Assembly (NCBI RefSeq): GCF_000590475.1
Contig: NZ_CP007441.1
Span: 1-34,260, forward strand
DNA length: 34,260 bases
Reading direction: 5' to 3'
DNA from: Stutzerimonas stutzeri
Lineage (GTDB): Bacteria; Pseudomonadota; Gammaproteobacteria; Pseudomonadales; Pseudomonadaceae
Numbering within the stretch: the first letter of the stretch is position 1; every line of letters begins with the position of its first letter. The translations under genes were made by a program, and so were the position numbers. Shown one piece after another: positions 24,594 through 32,920 of this stretch. A model generated the notes under the pieces. That model saw only the letters and a program-made list of their open reading frames with translations. It searched no databases and was not told where the DNA came from.

Positions 24594-25247
24594 ATGCTGC
24601 AGATTTCTTCGTCGGTCCGTCGTGCCACCCTGGCCGGCCTGATCGTCTTTCACATCCTGATCATCATCGCCAGTAACTACCTGGTACAGCTGCCGATCAC
24701 CCTGTTCGGCTGGCATACTACCTGGGGCGCGTTCAGCTTTCCGTTCATCTTTCTGGCTACCGATCTGACCGTGCGCCTGCTCGGCAAGGGTCCGGCGCGG
24801 CGGGTGATTGCTCAGGTCATGGTCCCGGCGTTGATGGCGTCCTACGTGGTTTCTGTGCTTTTCCATCAGGGCGCGTTCAGTGGCATCGCCGCACTCGGCG
24901 AGTTCAACTTGTTCGTGTTCCGCATCGCTATCGCCAGCTTCCTCGCCTATGTATTTGGCCAGATTCTCGACATTCAGGTCTTCGACCGGCTCCGGCGGTT
25001 GCGCCAGTGGTGGGTCGCGCCCACCGCTTCCACGATATTCGGCAATCTGCTGGACACCTTTGTGTTCTTCTCCATTGCCTTCTGGCACAGCGACGACGCT
25101 TTCATGGCGGCGAACTGGGTGGAGATCGCGAGCGTCGACTACCTGATCAAGCTGGCCATCAGCCTGGCGCTGTTCGTGCCGCTCTACGGCATGCTGCTCA
25201 ATGCCATCGTGCGCATGCTGCCGCAGCAGAAGACCGCCACGGCATAA
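24594..25247 (+). CDS. yhhQ: Queuosine precursor transporter YhhQ (VUT family)
   Basis: This inner-membrane importer for the queuosine precursors preQ0/preQ1 feeds tRNA modification. The 217-residue protein has about six hydrophobic helices. The family motifs FIFLATDLTVRLLG and ASTIFGNLLDTFVFFSIAF are visible. The start is ATG 24594, directly behind a preQ1-I riboswitch, which independently supports the substrate assignment. It has no known link to ectoine metabolism yet sits between doeX and doeC in the same direction, 113 bases after doeX. A REP-like hairpin follows it. Confidence 0.93.
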   Translation: MLQISSSVRRATLAGLIVFHILIIIASNYLVQLPITLFGWHTTWGAFSFPFIFLATDLTVRLLGKGPARRVIAQVMVPALMASYVVSVLFHQGAFSGIAALGEFNLFVFRIAIASFLAYVFGQILDIQVFDRLRRLRQWWVAPTASTIFGNLLDTFVFFSIAFWHSDDAFMAANWVEIASVDYLIKLAISLALFVPLYGMLLNAIVRMLPQQKTATA

Positions 25248-25309
25248 AAAAGCCGAATCGGTATTGAAGGCGGAATGCAACGCTGCTGCACCGTCTCGTT
25301 GCTCTGGCC

Positions 25310-25341
25310 GTAGGGTGGGAAACGGCGCAGCCTTTTCCACC
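25310..25341. repeat. GTAG-headed REP-like hairpin between yhhQ and doeC
   Basis: GTAG (25310-25313) overlaps by its last G the stem GGTGGGAAA (25314-25322), which pairs with TTTTCCACC (25333-25341) using one G-U pair. A small inner stem GGC/GCC lies in the loop. A GTAG tetranucleotide at the foot of a stem is the hallmark of REP elements moved by RAYT transposases. The rest of this 276-base gap (25248-25523) shows only a short tandem AAGGCCAGG repeat near 25356-25374 and no convincing promoter or small gene. Confidence 0.55.
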
Positions 25342-25523
25342 GCCACCGCTGGTTAAGGCCAGGCAAGGCCAGGGAAATATCGAGCTACTAGCCGCCGCGC
25401 ACTTTTCTCGTTTCATCCCCTCCAAACAGTCATATTCGCCTGCCAATCGGGCCGCTACGGGAAAAACCCTAAGCCGCCTTTCCCTAGCATGTCTCCCATG
25501 CCATTCGGCCCGGAGACATCGTC

Positions 25524-26990
25524 ATGTCGCTCAAGCATCCTCTGCTGTTCAAATCCCTTTGTTACGTCGACGGTCAGTGGATCCACAGCCGCAGCGGCGC
25601 CAGCATCGCCGTGCAGAACCCGGCCAACCAGGCCGAGATCGCTCACGTGCCGATGCTCGAGCGCGAGCAGGTCGTCGCCGCGGTAGATGCCGCCGAGCGG
25701 GCATTTGCCTCCTGGCGCCTGCAGAGCCTGGATGAACGTGCGGCCCTGCTGCAGCGCTGGGCGGAACTGATTTTGCTACATCAGGAAGACCTGGCCGCCA
25801 TCCTCAGCGAGGAACAGGGCAAGCCGCTGGCCGAGGCGCGTGGCGAGATTCGCTACGCCGCCAGTTTCATCCCTTGGTTCGCCGAGGAGGCTCGGCGCCT
25901 TTATGGCCGGACCATTCCGAGCCACATTGTCGATGCCGAGCTGAGCACCTTGAGGGAGCCGGTCGGCGTCTGCGCCCTGCTCACCCCGTGGAATTTCCCC
26001 AGCGCAATGATTACCCGCAAGGCCGCTGCGGCGCTCGCGGCCGGTTGCACGGTGGTAGTCAAGCCGGCACATGAAACGCCCTATTCCGCCTTCGCCCTGG
26101 CCCAGCTCGCCGAGGAAGCGGGCCTGCCGGCTGGTGTGTTCAATGTGGTGCTGGGCGAGCCGCAAATGGTCATGGAAACCCTGGTCGAGGATTCGCGCGT
26201 GCGTTCGGTGAGCTTCACCGGCTCGACCCGGGTTGGTCGCCTGATACTGGCTGCCGCCGCGTCCGGGGTGAAGAAGGTGGCACTGGAGCTGGGCGGCAAT
26301 GCACCGATGATCGTCTGCGCGGACACCGACCTCGATCACGCGGTGCAGGTGGCCATGGATGCCAAGTTCCAGACGTCCGGGCAGGACTGCTGCGCGGCCA
26401 ACCGCATCCTCGTGCAACGACCGATCTATGAGGCCTTCCTGACGCGCTTCGCCCTTGCCGTGCGCGCGTTACGCGTCGGCACCGGCCTGGATGAGCGCAG
26501 CCAGATCGGCCCGCTGATGCATCAGGCAGCCTTCGACGCCACCGCCGCACGGGTCGCCGACGCGCTCGATAAAGGCGCTCGGTTGCTGGCCGGCGGTGAG
26601 CCCCATGCGCTCGGCGGCTGGTTCTGGCAGCCGACACTGCTGGCGGACGTTACCCCGAACATGCGCATCTACCGCGAGGAGAACTTTGCCCCCATCGCCG
26701 GTGTGCTGCCGTTCGACAGCCTGGATGAGGCAGTAGCCATGGCCAACGACACTGAGTACGGGCTGGCTGCCTACATTTGCTCGAACCGGCTGGACGTCGT
26801 CCACCCACTCATCCGGCGGCTCGATCACGCAATGGTCGCGGTCAACGGCACCCAGTTCACCGGCCACCCGATCCCCTTCGGCGGCATGAAAGCCTCCGGC
26901 CTCGGCCGGGAAGGCGGTAGCGAGGGCTTCGAGCCCTTCGTTGAGACCAAATACGTCTGCATCCATCACCAAGGCCAACGCTACGAGTGA
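25524..26990 (+). CDS. doeC: NAD(P)-dependent aldehyde dehydrogenase DoeC
   Basis: DoeC is assigned to the last step of ectoine breakdown, oxidising L-aspartate semialdehyde to aspartate; the family is closest to succinate-semialdehyde dehydrogenases. The 488-residue protein carries the ALDH active site with Glu255 in LELGGNAP and nucleophile Cys289 in GQDCCAANR, almost the same positions as in GabD. The cofactor motif SFTGSTRVGR is present. GGAG before ATG 25524 fits. If the gene were not in this cluster it would be called gabD-like, so the substrate assignment rests on context. Confidence 0.88.
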   Translation: MSLKHPLLFKSLCYVDGQWIHSRSGASIAVQNPANQAEIAHVPMLEREQVVAAVDAAERAFASWRLQSLDERAALLQRWAELILLHQEDLAAILSEEQGKPLAEARGEIRYAASFIPWFAEEARRLYGRTIPSHIVDAELSTLREPVGVCALLTPWNFPSAMITRKAAAALAAGCTVVVKPAHETPYSAFALAQLAEEAGLPAGVFNVVLGEPQMVMETLVEDSRVRSVSFTGSTRVGRLILAAAASGVKKVALELGGNAPMIVCADTDLDHAVQVAMDAKFQTSGQDCCAANRILVQRPIYEAFLTRFALAVRALRVGTGLDERSQIGPLMHQAAFDATAARVADALDKGARLLAGGEPHALGGWFWQPTLLADVTPNMRIYREENFAPIAGVLPFDSLDEAVAMANDTEYGLAAYICSNRLDVVHPLIRRLDHAMVAVNGTQFTGHPIPFGGMKASGLGREGGSEGFEPFVETKYVCIHHQGQRYE

Positions 26991-27118
26991 TGAACCCTGA
27001 TACGACCATGACGGCTGAGCGCGACCTGCGTGGCCAAATCGGACCATCCCCTTTCCCGTCGGGACAGGGTCGGGATGCGGCAAAACGGCCCATCTCAACA
27101 CCGCAAAAGGAGAAGCCC

Positions 27119-28492
27119 ATGAACTACGAAGCCCTCTTCGCCCAGGACCGTGATCATTTCATGCACCCGTCCACCCATGCCCATGACCACGCCAGCGGAG
27201 CGCTCAAGGGACGTATCGTGACTGGCGCTTCGGGTATCCGCATCCGTGACCATGAAGGCCGGGAGTTCATCGATGCCTTCGCCGGCCTGTATTGCGTGAA
27301 CATTGGTTACGGCCGCACCGAAGTGGCCGAGGCGATCTACAAGCAGGCCAAGGAGCTGGCCTACTACCACACCTACGTCGGCCACTCGACCGAGGCCATC
27401 ATCGAGCTGTCGCGGCGCATCATCGAATGGGCGCCCGAGGGGATGAAGAAGGTCTATTACGGGCTGTCCGGGTCGGATGCCAATGAGACCCAGATCAAGC
27501 TGGTGCGCTATTACAACAACGTGCTCGGTCGCCCGCAGAAGAAAAAAATCATCTCCCGTCAGCGTGGCTACCACGGCTCGGGAATCATGACCGGTAGCCT
27601 GACCGGCCTGCCCAGCTTCCACCAGCATTTCGATCTGCCACACGCGGACATCAAGCACGCCGCTTGCCCACACTTCTACAAAGCCCCGGCCGGCATGGAC
27701 GAGGCCGCCTTCGTACGTCATTGCGCCGACGACCTGGAGCAGTTGATCCAACGGGAAGGCCCTGACACCGTGGCCGCCTTTATCGGCGAGCCGGTGATGG
27801 GCACGGGCGGCATCATCGTCCCGCCCAAGGGATACTGGGAGGCGATCCAGGCGGTGCTGGCGAAATACGACATCCTCTTGATCGCCGACGAGGTGGTCTG
27901 CGCCTTCGGCCGTCTGGGCACGCCGATGGGCAGCCAGCTGTTCGGCATGAAACCGGACTTGATCACCACCGCGAAGGGGTTGACCAGCGCCTACGCGCCG
28001 CTTTCCGCAGTGATCGTCGGAGAAAAGGTCTGGGATGTCATTGACGAAGCCTCCTCCCGCGACGGCGTCATGGGGCACGGTTGGACGTATTCCGGGCACC
28101 CGATTTGTGCCGCGGCGGCGTTGGCGAATCTGGATATCCTGGAAAGGGAGAACATCCCCGGCAATGCCGCCGAGGTGGGTGCCTACCTCAATGCGCAGCT
28201 GCGCCAGGTGTTCGCCGAACATCCGCTGGTCGGCGAGGTGCGCGGCATCGGTATGCTCGCGGCGCTTGAATTCATGGCCGACCGCGAGGCCCGTACGCCC
28301 TTCGATGCGGCGCTGAAGGTTGGCCCGCGCGTCTCGGCCGCGTGCCTGGAGCGCGGCATGATTGCCCGGGCCATGCCGCACGGCGATATCCTCGGCTTCG
28401 CCCCGCCACTGGTATTGACTCAGGCCGAAGCTGATCAGGTCATCGAGATTGCTAAAAGCGCAGTGGACGCGGTGGCTGACGAGGTGCTCTGA
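27119..28492 (+). CDS. doeD: L-2,4-diaminobutyrate transaminase DoeD
   Basis: DoeD converts L-2,4-diaminobutyrate to L-aspartate semialdehyde. The 457-residue protein is a class III (omega) aminotransferase with PLP lysine Lys286 in TTAKGLTSAYAPL, the cofactor-binding SGSDANE and the ring-stacking ADEVVCAFGR. The open frame extends upstream, but ATG 27119 has a perfect AAAAGGAG six bases before it. It follows doeC after 128 bases with no recognisable promoter. It ends convergent with trkA, 16 bases away, and marks the right edge of the ectoine cluster. Confidence 0.92.
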   Translation: MNYEALFAQDRDHFMHPSTHAHDHASGALKGRIVTGASGIRIRDHEGREFIDAFAGLYCVNIGYGRTEVAEAIYKQAKELAYYHTYVGHSTEAIIELSRRIIEWAPEGMKKVYYGLSGSDANETQIKLVRYYNNVLGRPQKKKIISRQRGYHGSGIMTGSLTGLPSFHQHFDLPHADIKHAACPHFYKAPAGMDEAAFVRHCADDLEQLIQREGPDTVAAFIGEPVMGTGGIIVPPKGYWEAIQAVLAKYDILLIADEVVCAFGRLGTPMGSQLFGMKPDLITTAKGLTSAYAPLSAVIVGEKVWDVIDEASSRDGVMGHGWTYSGHPICAAAALANLDILERENIPGNAAEVGAYLNAQLRQVFAEHPLVGEVRGIGMLAALEFMADREARTPFDAALKVGPRVSAACLERGMIARAMPHGDILGFAPPLVLTQAEADQVIEIAKSAVDAVADEVL

Positions 28493-28502
28493 CGCACCTC
28501 GT
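28479..28502. terminator. Hairpin at the convergent ends of doeD and trkA
   Basis: ACGAGGTGC (28479-28487) pairs perfectly with GCACCTCGT (28494-28502) across a 6-base loop that contains the doeD stop. There is no T-run on either side. It may be a shared weak terminator for the converging genes, whose stops are only 16 bases apart. Confidence 0.45.
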
Positions 28503-28508
28503 GGGCAC

Positions 28509-29882
28509 TCAGAAGAAGGTCAGGCCAGCCTGGAACAGGCGCTCCACGTCGCGAATATGCTTCTTGTCAACGAGGAACAGGATCACGTGATCGCCCGATT
28601 CGATGACCGTGTTGTCGTGGGCGATCAACACCTCTTCGTCGCGAATCACCGCGCCGATGCTGGTGCCTGGCGGCAAAGCGATCTTGCCGATGGCCCGTCC
28701 GACGACCTTGCTCGAGCGCGAATCACCATGGGCGATGACTTCGATGGCCTCCGCCGCGCCCCGGCGTAGCGAGTGGGCGCTGACGATATCGCCCCGGCGC
28801 ACATGGGTCAGCAAGGTGCCGATAGTGGCCAACTGCGGGCTGATGGCGATGTCGATCTCGCCACCCTGGACCAGATCGACATAGGCCGGATTGTTGATGA
28901 TGCACATCACCTTGCGCGCGCCCAGGCGCTTGGCCAGCAGCGAGGACATGATGTTCGCTTCGTCATCGTTGGTCAGGGCAAGGAAGACGTCTGCGTCGTT
29001 GATGTTTTCTTCCACCAGCAGATCGCGATCCGAGGCGCTGCCCTGCAAGATGATGGTGCTGTCGAGGGTATCCGAGAGGTAACGGCAGCGCGCCGGGTTC
29101 ATCTCGATGATCTTCACCTGGTAGCGGCTTTCGATCGCCTCGGCCAGGCGCTCGCCGATGTGCCCGCCGCCAGCGATGACGATGCGTTTGTAGTTGTCAT
29201 CGAGCCGGCGCATTTCGCTCATGACCGCCCGGATATGCCCGCGTGCCGCGATGAAAAAGACCTCATCATCGGCTTCGATCACCGTGTCGCCCTGGGGCAG
29301 AATCGCCTGATTACGGCGGAAAATCGCGGCTACGCGCGTGTCGACGTTGGGCATGTGCTTACGGATCTGACGCAGTTCCTGCCCGACCAGCGGCCCGCCG
29401 TAGTAGGCGCGAACGGCCACCAGTTGCGCCTTTCCTCCAGCGAAGTCGATGACCTGCAACGAGCCCGGATGCTCGATCAGACGCTTGATGTAGTTGGTGA
29501 CCACCTGCTCGGGACTGATCAGCACGTCGACCGGAATCGCTTCATTGCTAAACAGGCCGGAACGGGTGAGATAGACCGATTCGCGCACCCGAGCGATCTT
29601 GGTCGGGGTGTGGAACAGGGTATAGGCGACCTGACAGGCGACCATGTTGGTTTCGTCGCTATTGGTCACTGCCACCAGCATGTCGGCGTCGTCCGCGCCG
29701 GCTTGGCGTAGTACTGTGGGAAACGAGCCGCGGCCGACCACGGTACGGATGTCCAAGCGATCACCGAGATCGCGCAGACGATCGGCGTCGGTGTCGACCA
29801 CGGTAATGTCGTTGGCTTCGCTCGCGAGGTTTTCGGCAAGCGTGCCGCCCACCTGTCCTGCACCGAGAATAATGATCTTCAC
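28509..29882 (-). CDS. trkA: Trk potassium uptake regulatory protein TrkA
   Basis: TrkA is the peripheral NAD-binding subunit of the Trk potassium importer, working with TrkH or TrkG at the inner membrane. It has 457 residues in two tandem RCK units. The first begins MKIIILGAGQVGGTLAENL with GxGxxG at Gly7-Gly12, and the second begins IVIAGGGHIGERLAEAI near residue 234, each followed by a TrkA-C domain. Start GTG 29882 is chosen because AGGAG lies 7 bases upstream and it opens directly on the Rossmann motif. Potassium uptake is an early osmotic response, so its proximity to compatible-solute genes is suggestive, but trkA is at this locus in pseudomonads that lack the cluster. Confidence 0.96.
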   Translation of the reverse strand: MKIIILGAGQVGGTLAENLASEANDITVVDTDADRLRDLGDRLDIRTVVGRGSFPTVLRQAGADDADMLVAVTNSDETNMVACQVAYTLFHTPTKIARVRESVYLTRSGLFSNEAIPVDVLISPEQVVTNYIKRLIEHPGSLQVIDFAGGKAQLVAVRAYYGGPLVGQELRQIRKHMPNVDTRVAAIFRRNQAILPQGDTVIEADDEVFFIAARGHIRAVMSEMRRLDDNYKRIVIAGGGHIGERLAEAIESRYQVKIIEMNPARCRYLSDTLDSTIILQGSASDRDLLVEENINDADVFLALTNDDEANIMSSLLAKRLGARKVMCIINNPAYVDLVQGGEIDIAISPQLATIGTLLTHVRRGDIVSAHSLRRGAAEAIEVIAHGDSRSSKVVGRAIGKIALPPGTSIGAVIRDEEVLIAHDNTVIESGDHVILFLVDKKHIRDVERLFQAGLTFF

Positions 29883-29953
29883 GCGATCACTCCTGAAAGG
29901 CGGGCCATAGGCCGCCGCATCCATGGTTGAGCGAGGCGTTTTGCCCCGTTCAT

Positions 29954-31282
29954 TTACGAATTCTGGCCGTTGGGTTGAGCCGCGATTTTTATCAGCTTGG
30001 CGTAATAGAAACCGTCGTGGCTGTTTTCCTGCGGCAGCAATTGACGCCCATGGGCTTGTTCGACACCGAAACCGCGCGGCAAATCCAGCTCACGGGCACC
30101 GGGCATACGCGCCAGGAATGCCTCGATCACCTCGCGGTTCTCGGTCGGCAACACCGAGCACGTGGCATACAACAGCACGCCTCCGATCGCTAGGGTTGGC
30201 CACAGCGCGTCGAGCATTTCACCCTGCAGCGTGGCCAGCGGTGTGATGTCATCGGCCTGGCGTGCCAGCTTGATGTCCGGATGGCGACGGATGACGCCGG
30301 TCGCCGAACAGGGTGCATCGAGCAGAATGCGCTGGAACGGTTCGCCGTCCCACCAGGCCTCGGTCGCGCGAGCATCGGCCGCGACCAGTTTGGCCTGCAA
30401 TTGCAGGCGGTCGAGGTTTTCCTGAACGCGCTTTAGCCGCTTGGGCTCCAAGTCCAGCGCGATGACCTCGGCCAGCGCCGGCTCGCGCTCAAGGATGTGG
30501 CAGGTCTTGCCGCCGGGAGCGCAACAGGCGTCCAAAACGCGTTGCCCCGGGGCGAGATCTAGCAGCCCGGCTGCGAGCTGCGCGGCTTCGTCCTGCACAC
30601 TGACGCGCCCCTCGGCAAAGCCGGGTAATTGGTTGACGTCGCAGGCCGCGGCCAGGCGGATGCCGTCCTCGCTGTGGGCGCAGGCGAAGGCTTCCAGGCC
30701 GGCGCTCTGCAGCTCGCCAAGGTAGGCGTCGCGCTGGGTCTGGCGGTGGTTGACCCGCAGCATCATCGGCGGATGGACGTTGTTCGCCGTGCAGATGGCC
30801 TGCCAGTGCTCGGGCCAGTGCGCCTTCAGGGATTTCTGCAACCAGCGCGGATGGGCGAAGCGAATCACCGGGTCGTGTTCCAGTTCGGCGAACAAGGCCT
30901 CGCCATCGCGCTGGGCATTGCGCAGCACGGCGTTGATCAGTCCCTTGGCCCAGGGTTTTTTGAGCTTTTCCACACAGCCTACGGTCTCGCCAATGGCGGC
31001 GTGCGGCGGGATGCGGGTGTAGAACAACTGGTAGAGACCGACCAGCAGCAGGGCTTCGACGTCGCGGTCGGCGGCCTTGAATGGCTTTTGCAGCAGACGC
31101 TCGGCGAGTCCGGCCAGGCGCGGTTGCCAGCGTGCGGTACCGAACGCGAGTTCCTGGGTCAGGCCACGATCGCGGGCGTCGACCTTGCTCAGCACCTCGG
31201 GCAGGCTGCTGTTCAGCGAGGCCTTGCCGGACAGCACGGCGCTGAGCGCGCGCGCCGCGGCCAGGCGCGGATTCATCGACAT
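29954..31282 (-). CDS. rsmB: 16S rRNA (cytosine(967)-C(5))-methyltransferase RsmB
   Basis: RsmB methylates C967 of 16S rRNA using S-adenosylmethionine. The 442-residue protein has an N-terminal NusB-like RNA-binding domain (about residues 1-140) and a Rossmann methyltransferase domain with DACCAPGGKTCHIL, the catalytic-site DAPCSATGVIRRHPDIK and the second cysteine in ATCSVLPTENREV. The ATG at 31282 overlaps the fmt stop as TAATG; a second in-frame ATG lies 6 bases later. The order def-fmt-rsmB-trkA is the usual one in pseudomonads. Confidence 0.95.
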   Translation of the reverse strand: MSMNPRLAAARALSAVLSGKASLNSSLPEVLSKVDARDRGLTQELAFGTARWQPRLAGLAERLLQKPFKAADRDVEALLLVGLYQLFYTRIPPHAAIGETVGCVEKLKKPWAKGLINAVLRNAQRDGEALFAELEHDPVIRFAHPRWLQKSLKAHWPEHWQAICTANNVHPPMMLRVNHRQTQRDAYLGELQSAGLEAFACAHSEDGIRLAAACDVNQLPGFAEGRVSVQDEAAQLAAGLLDLAPGQRVLDACCAPGGKTCHILEREPALAEVIALDLEPKRLKRVQENLDRLQLQAKLVAADARATEAWWDGEPFQRILLDAPCSATGVIRRHPDIKLARQADDITPLATLQGEMLDALWPTLAIGGVLLYATCSVLPTENREVIEAFLARMPGARELDLPRGFGVEQAHGRQLLPQENSHDGFYYAKLIKIAAQPNGQNS

Positions 31283-32211
31283 TATTCGAACACCTTGCCA
31301 GGCGTGAACTGCTCGCGCCGGCTGTTGTACAGATCGCTGAAGTTGAGCGGCTTGCCGTTCGGCAGTTGCAGCCGGGTGAGCAGCAGCGAGCCCTCGCCGC
31401 ACGCCACCTGCAAACCGTCTTTGCTGGCGTCGAGAATCTGGCCAGGAGCGCCTTGCTCCGATGTCAGTCGCGCCGCGTGTATCTTCAAAGCGGCTTGATC
31501 GAGGCTGCTGTGGCAGATCGGCCAGGGATGGAAAGCGCGTATCAGGCGCTCCAGCTCGACAGCCGGGCGGCGCCAGTCGAGGCGCGCTTCTTCCTTGTTC
31601 AGCTTGTGTGCATAGGTGGCCAGTCCGTCATCCTGTGCCTCGCCCTTCAGGGTCCCGGCTTCCAACGCAGCGACTGCTTCGACAACGGCGCGCGAACCCA
31701 GCGCGGCAAGGCGATCATGCAGGGTCCCGCCGGTATCGTCGGCGGCGATCGGTGTGCGGACTTTCAGCAGCATGGGCCCGGTATCCAGGCCGGCTTCCAT
31801 CTGCATCACGGTCACACCGGATTCGCTGTCGCCGGCTTCGACCGCCCGCTGGATCGGCGCGGCACCCCGCCAGCGCGGTAACAGTGAGGCGTGACTGTTG
31901 ATACAACCCAGACGCGGCAGATCGAGCACGGTTTGCGGCAGAATTAATCCGTAGGCCACCACCACCATCAGGTCGGCGTTCAGTTCGGCCAGTTTGGTCT
32001 GGGCCGCGGGGTCGCGCAGGGTCTGCGGTTGATAGACGGCAATCCCGTGCTGCAGAGCGAGCTGCTTGACCGGGCTGGGCATCAGCTTCTGCCCGCGTCC
32101 GGCCGGCCGATCCGGCTGGGTGTAAACCGCCACCACCTGGCAATCAGCGTCGAGCAGGGCTTGCAGATGACGGGCGGCGAATTCCGGCGTTCCGGCGAAA
32201 ACGATGCGCAT
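31282..32211 (-). CDS. fmt: Methionyl-tRNA formyltransferase
   Basis: Fmt formylates the initiator Met-tRNA using 10-formyltetrahydrofolate. The 309-residue protein starts MRIVFAGTPEFAARHLQ. It shows the catalytic segment CINSHASLLPRWRGAAPIQRA (Asn and His of the active site) and then DTGPML with the catalytic aspartate. The C-terminal OB-like domain is present. It lies downstream of def, but a strong terminator hairpin is found in the 54-base gap between them. Confidence 0.96.
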   Translation of the reverse strand: MRIVFAGTPEFAARHLQALLDADCQVVAVYTQPDRPAGRGQKLMPSPVKQLALQHGIAVYQPQTLRDPAAQTKLAELNADLMVVVAYGLILPQTVLDLPRLGCINSHASLLPRWRGAAPIQRAVEAGDSESGVTVMQMEAGLDTGPMLLKVRTPIAADDTGGTLHDRLAALGSRAVVEAVAALEAGTLKGEAQDDGLATYAHKLNKEEARLDWRRPAVELERLIRAFHPWPICHSSLDQAALKIHAARLTSEQGAPGQILDASKDGLQVACGEGSLLLTRLQLPNGKPLNFSDLYNSRREQFTPGKVFE

Positions 32212-32228
32212 GTAAAAGACTCATCAAT

Positions 32229-32254
32229 AAAAAAGGCTTGCTGCTGCAAGCCTT
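32229..32254 (-). terminator. Intrinsic terminator between def and fmt
   Basis: On the minus strand a perfect 9-base stem AAGGCTTGC-AGCA-GCAAGCCTT is followed by a run of T (A-run at 32229-32234 on the plus strand). It lies 12 bases after the def stop and 18 bases before the fmt start. This would terminate or attenuate def transcription before fmt. Confidence 0.75.
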
Positions 32255-32265
32255 CGGGTCTGTGA

Positions 32266-32772
32266 TCAAGCCTGCTGACGGTGAAGCTTTTCCAGCTTCT
32301 TCTTGATCCGGTCGCGCTTGAGATTGGATAAGTAATCGACGAAGAGTTTGCCGTTAAGGTGATCGCATTCATGCTGGATGCACACGGCGAGCAGGCCTTC
32401 GGCGATCAGCTCGTAGGGCTGGCCGTCGCGATCCAGCGCCGTGATCTTGACCTTCTGCGGCCGGTCGACGTTTTCGTAGAAGCCGGGCACCGATAGGCAA
32501 CCTTCCTGGTACTGCTCCATCTCGTCGGTCAGGAACTCGAACTCGGGGTTGATGAAAACCCGCGGCTCGGACTTGTCCTCGGACAGGTCCATCACCACCA
32601 CGCGCTTGTGCACGTTGACCTGCGTCGCGGCCAGTCCGATGCCGGGGGCGTCGTACATGGTTTCGAACATGTCGTCGATCAGCTGACGAATGCCGTCGTC
32701 GACCACGTCCACAGGTTTGGCGATGGTGCGCAGCCGTGGATCAGGAAATTCTAGGATGTTCAGGATTGCCAT
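32266..32772 (-). CDS. def: Peptide deformylase
   Basis: Def removes the N-formyl group from nascent proteins. The 168-residue metalloenzyme has all three family motifs: GIGLAATQV at 44-52, EGCLSVPG with metal ligand Cys92, and QHECDHLNG with His134, catalytic Glu135 and His138. The ATG at 32772 begins the standard MAILNILEFPDPRLR. It is divergent from the LysM gene; the 148-base gap between them has no promoter I can assign with confidence. Confidence 0.97.
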   Translation of the reverse strand: MAILNILEFPDPRLRTIAKPVDVVDDGIRQLIDDMFETMYDAPGIGLAATQVNVHKRVVVMDLSEDKSEPRVFINPEFEFLTDEMEQYQEGCLSVPGFYENVDRPQKVKITALDRDGQPYELIAEGLLAVCIQHECDHLNGKLFVDYLSNLKRDRIKKKLEKLHRQQA

Positions 32773-32920
32773 ATGCGTTTGTGATGCACTTATGGAATAA
32801 AGTCAAAAGCCGCTGCTAAGATGCCGAACAGCTTGTAAACGGCTTAACGCCGCTTTCCACAAGGGTTTCTGCGGCGCTAGGGCGCTTTACGTGAAAGCAC
32901 ATCATAAAGGGATTCACCAC

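Noticed and set aside
27095..28381. 428-residue minus-strand open frame opposite doeD
   Set aside because: It lies wholly antisense to a clear aminotransferase with intact motifs; long antisense frames are expected in GC-rich genes, and its translation shows no family motif.
30966..30974. TTTTCCACA, a match to the DnaA box consensus, inside rsmB
   Set aside because: It is an isolated single box within a coding region far from oriC; no cluster or AT-rich unwinding element is nearby.
32882..32896. GCTTTACGTGAAAGC, which resembles a parS site
   Set aside because: The central palindrome is one base short and lacks the GTTYCAC half; it is unlikely to bind ParB.
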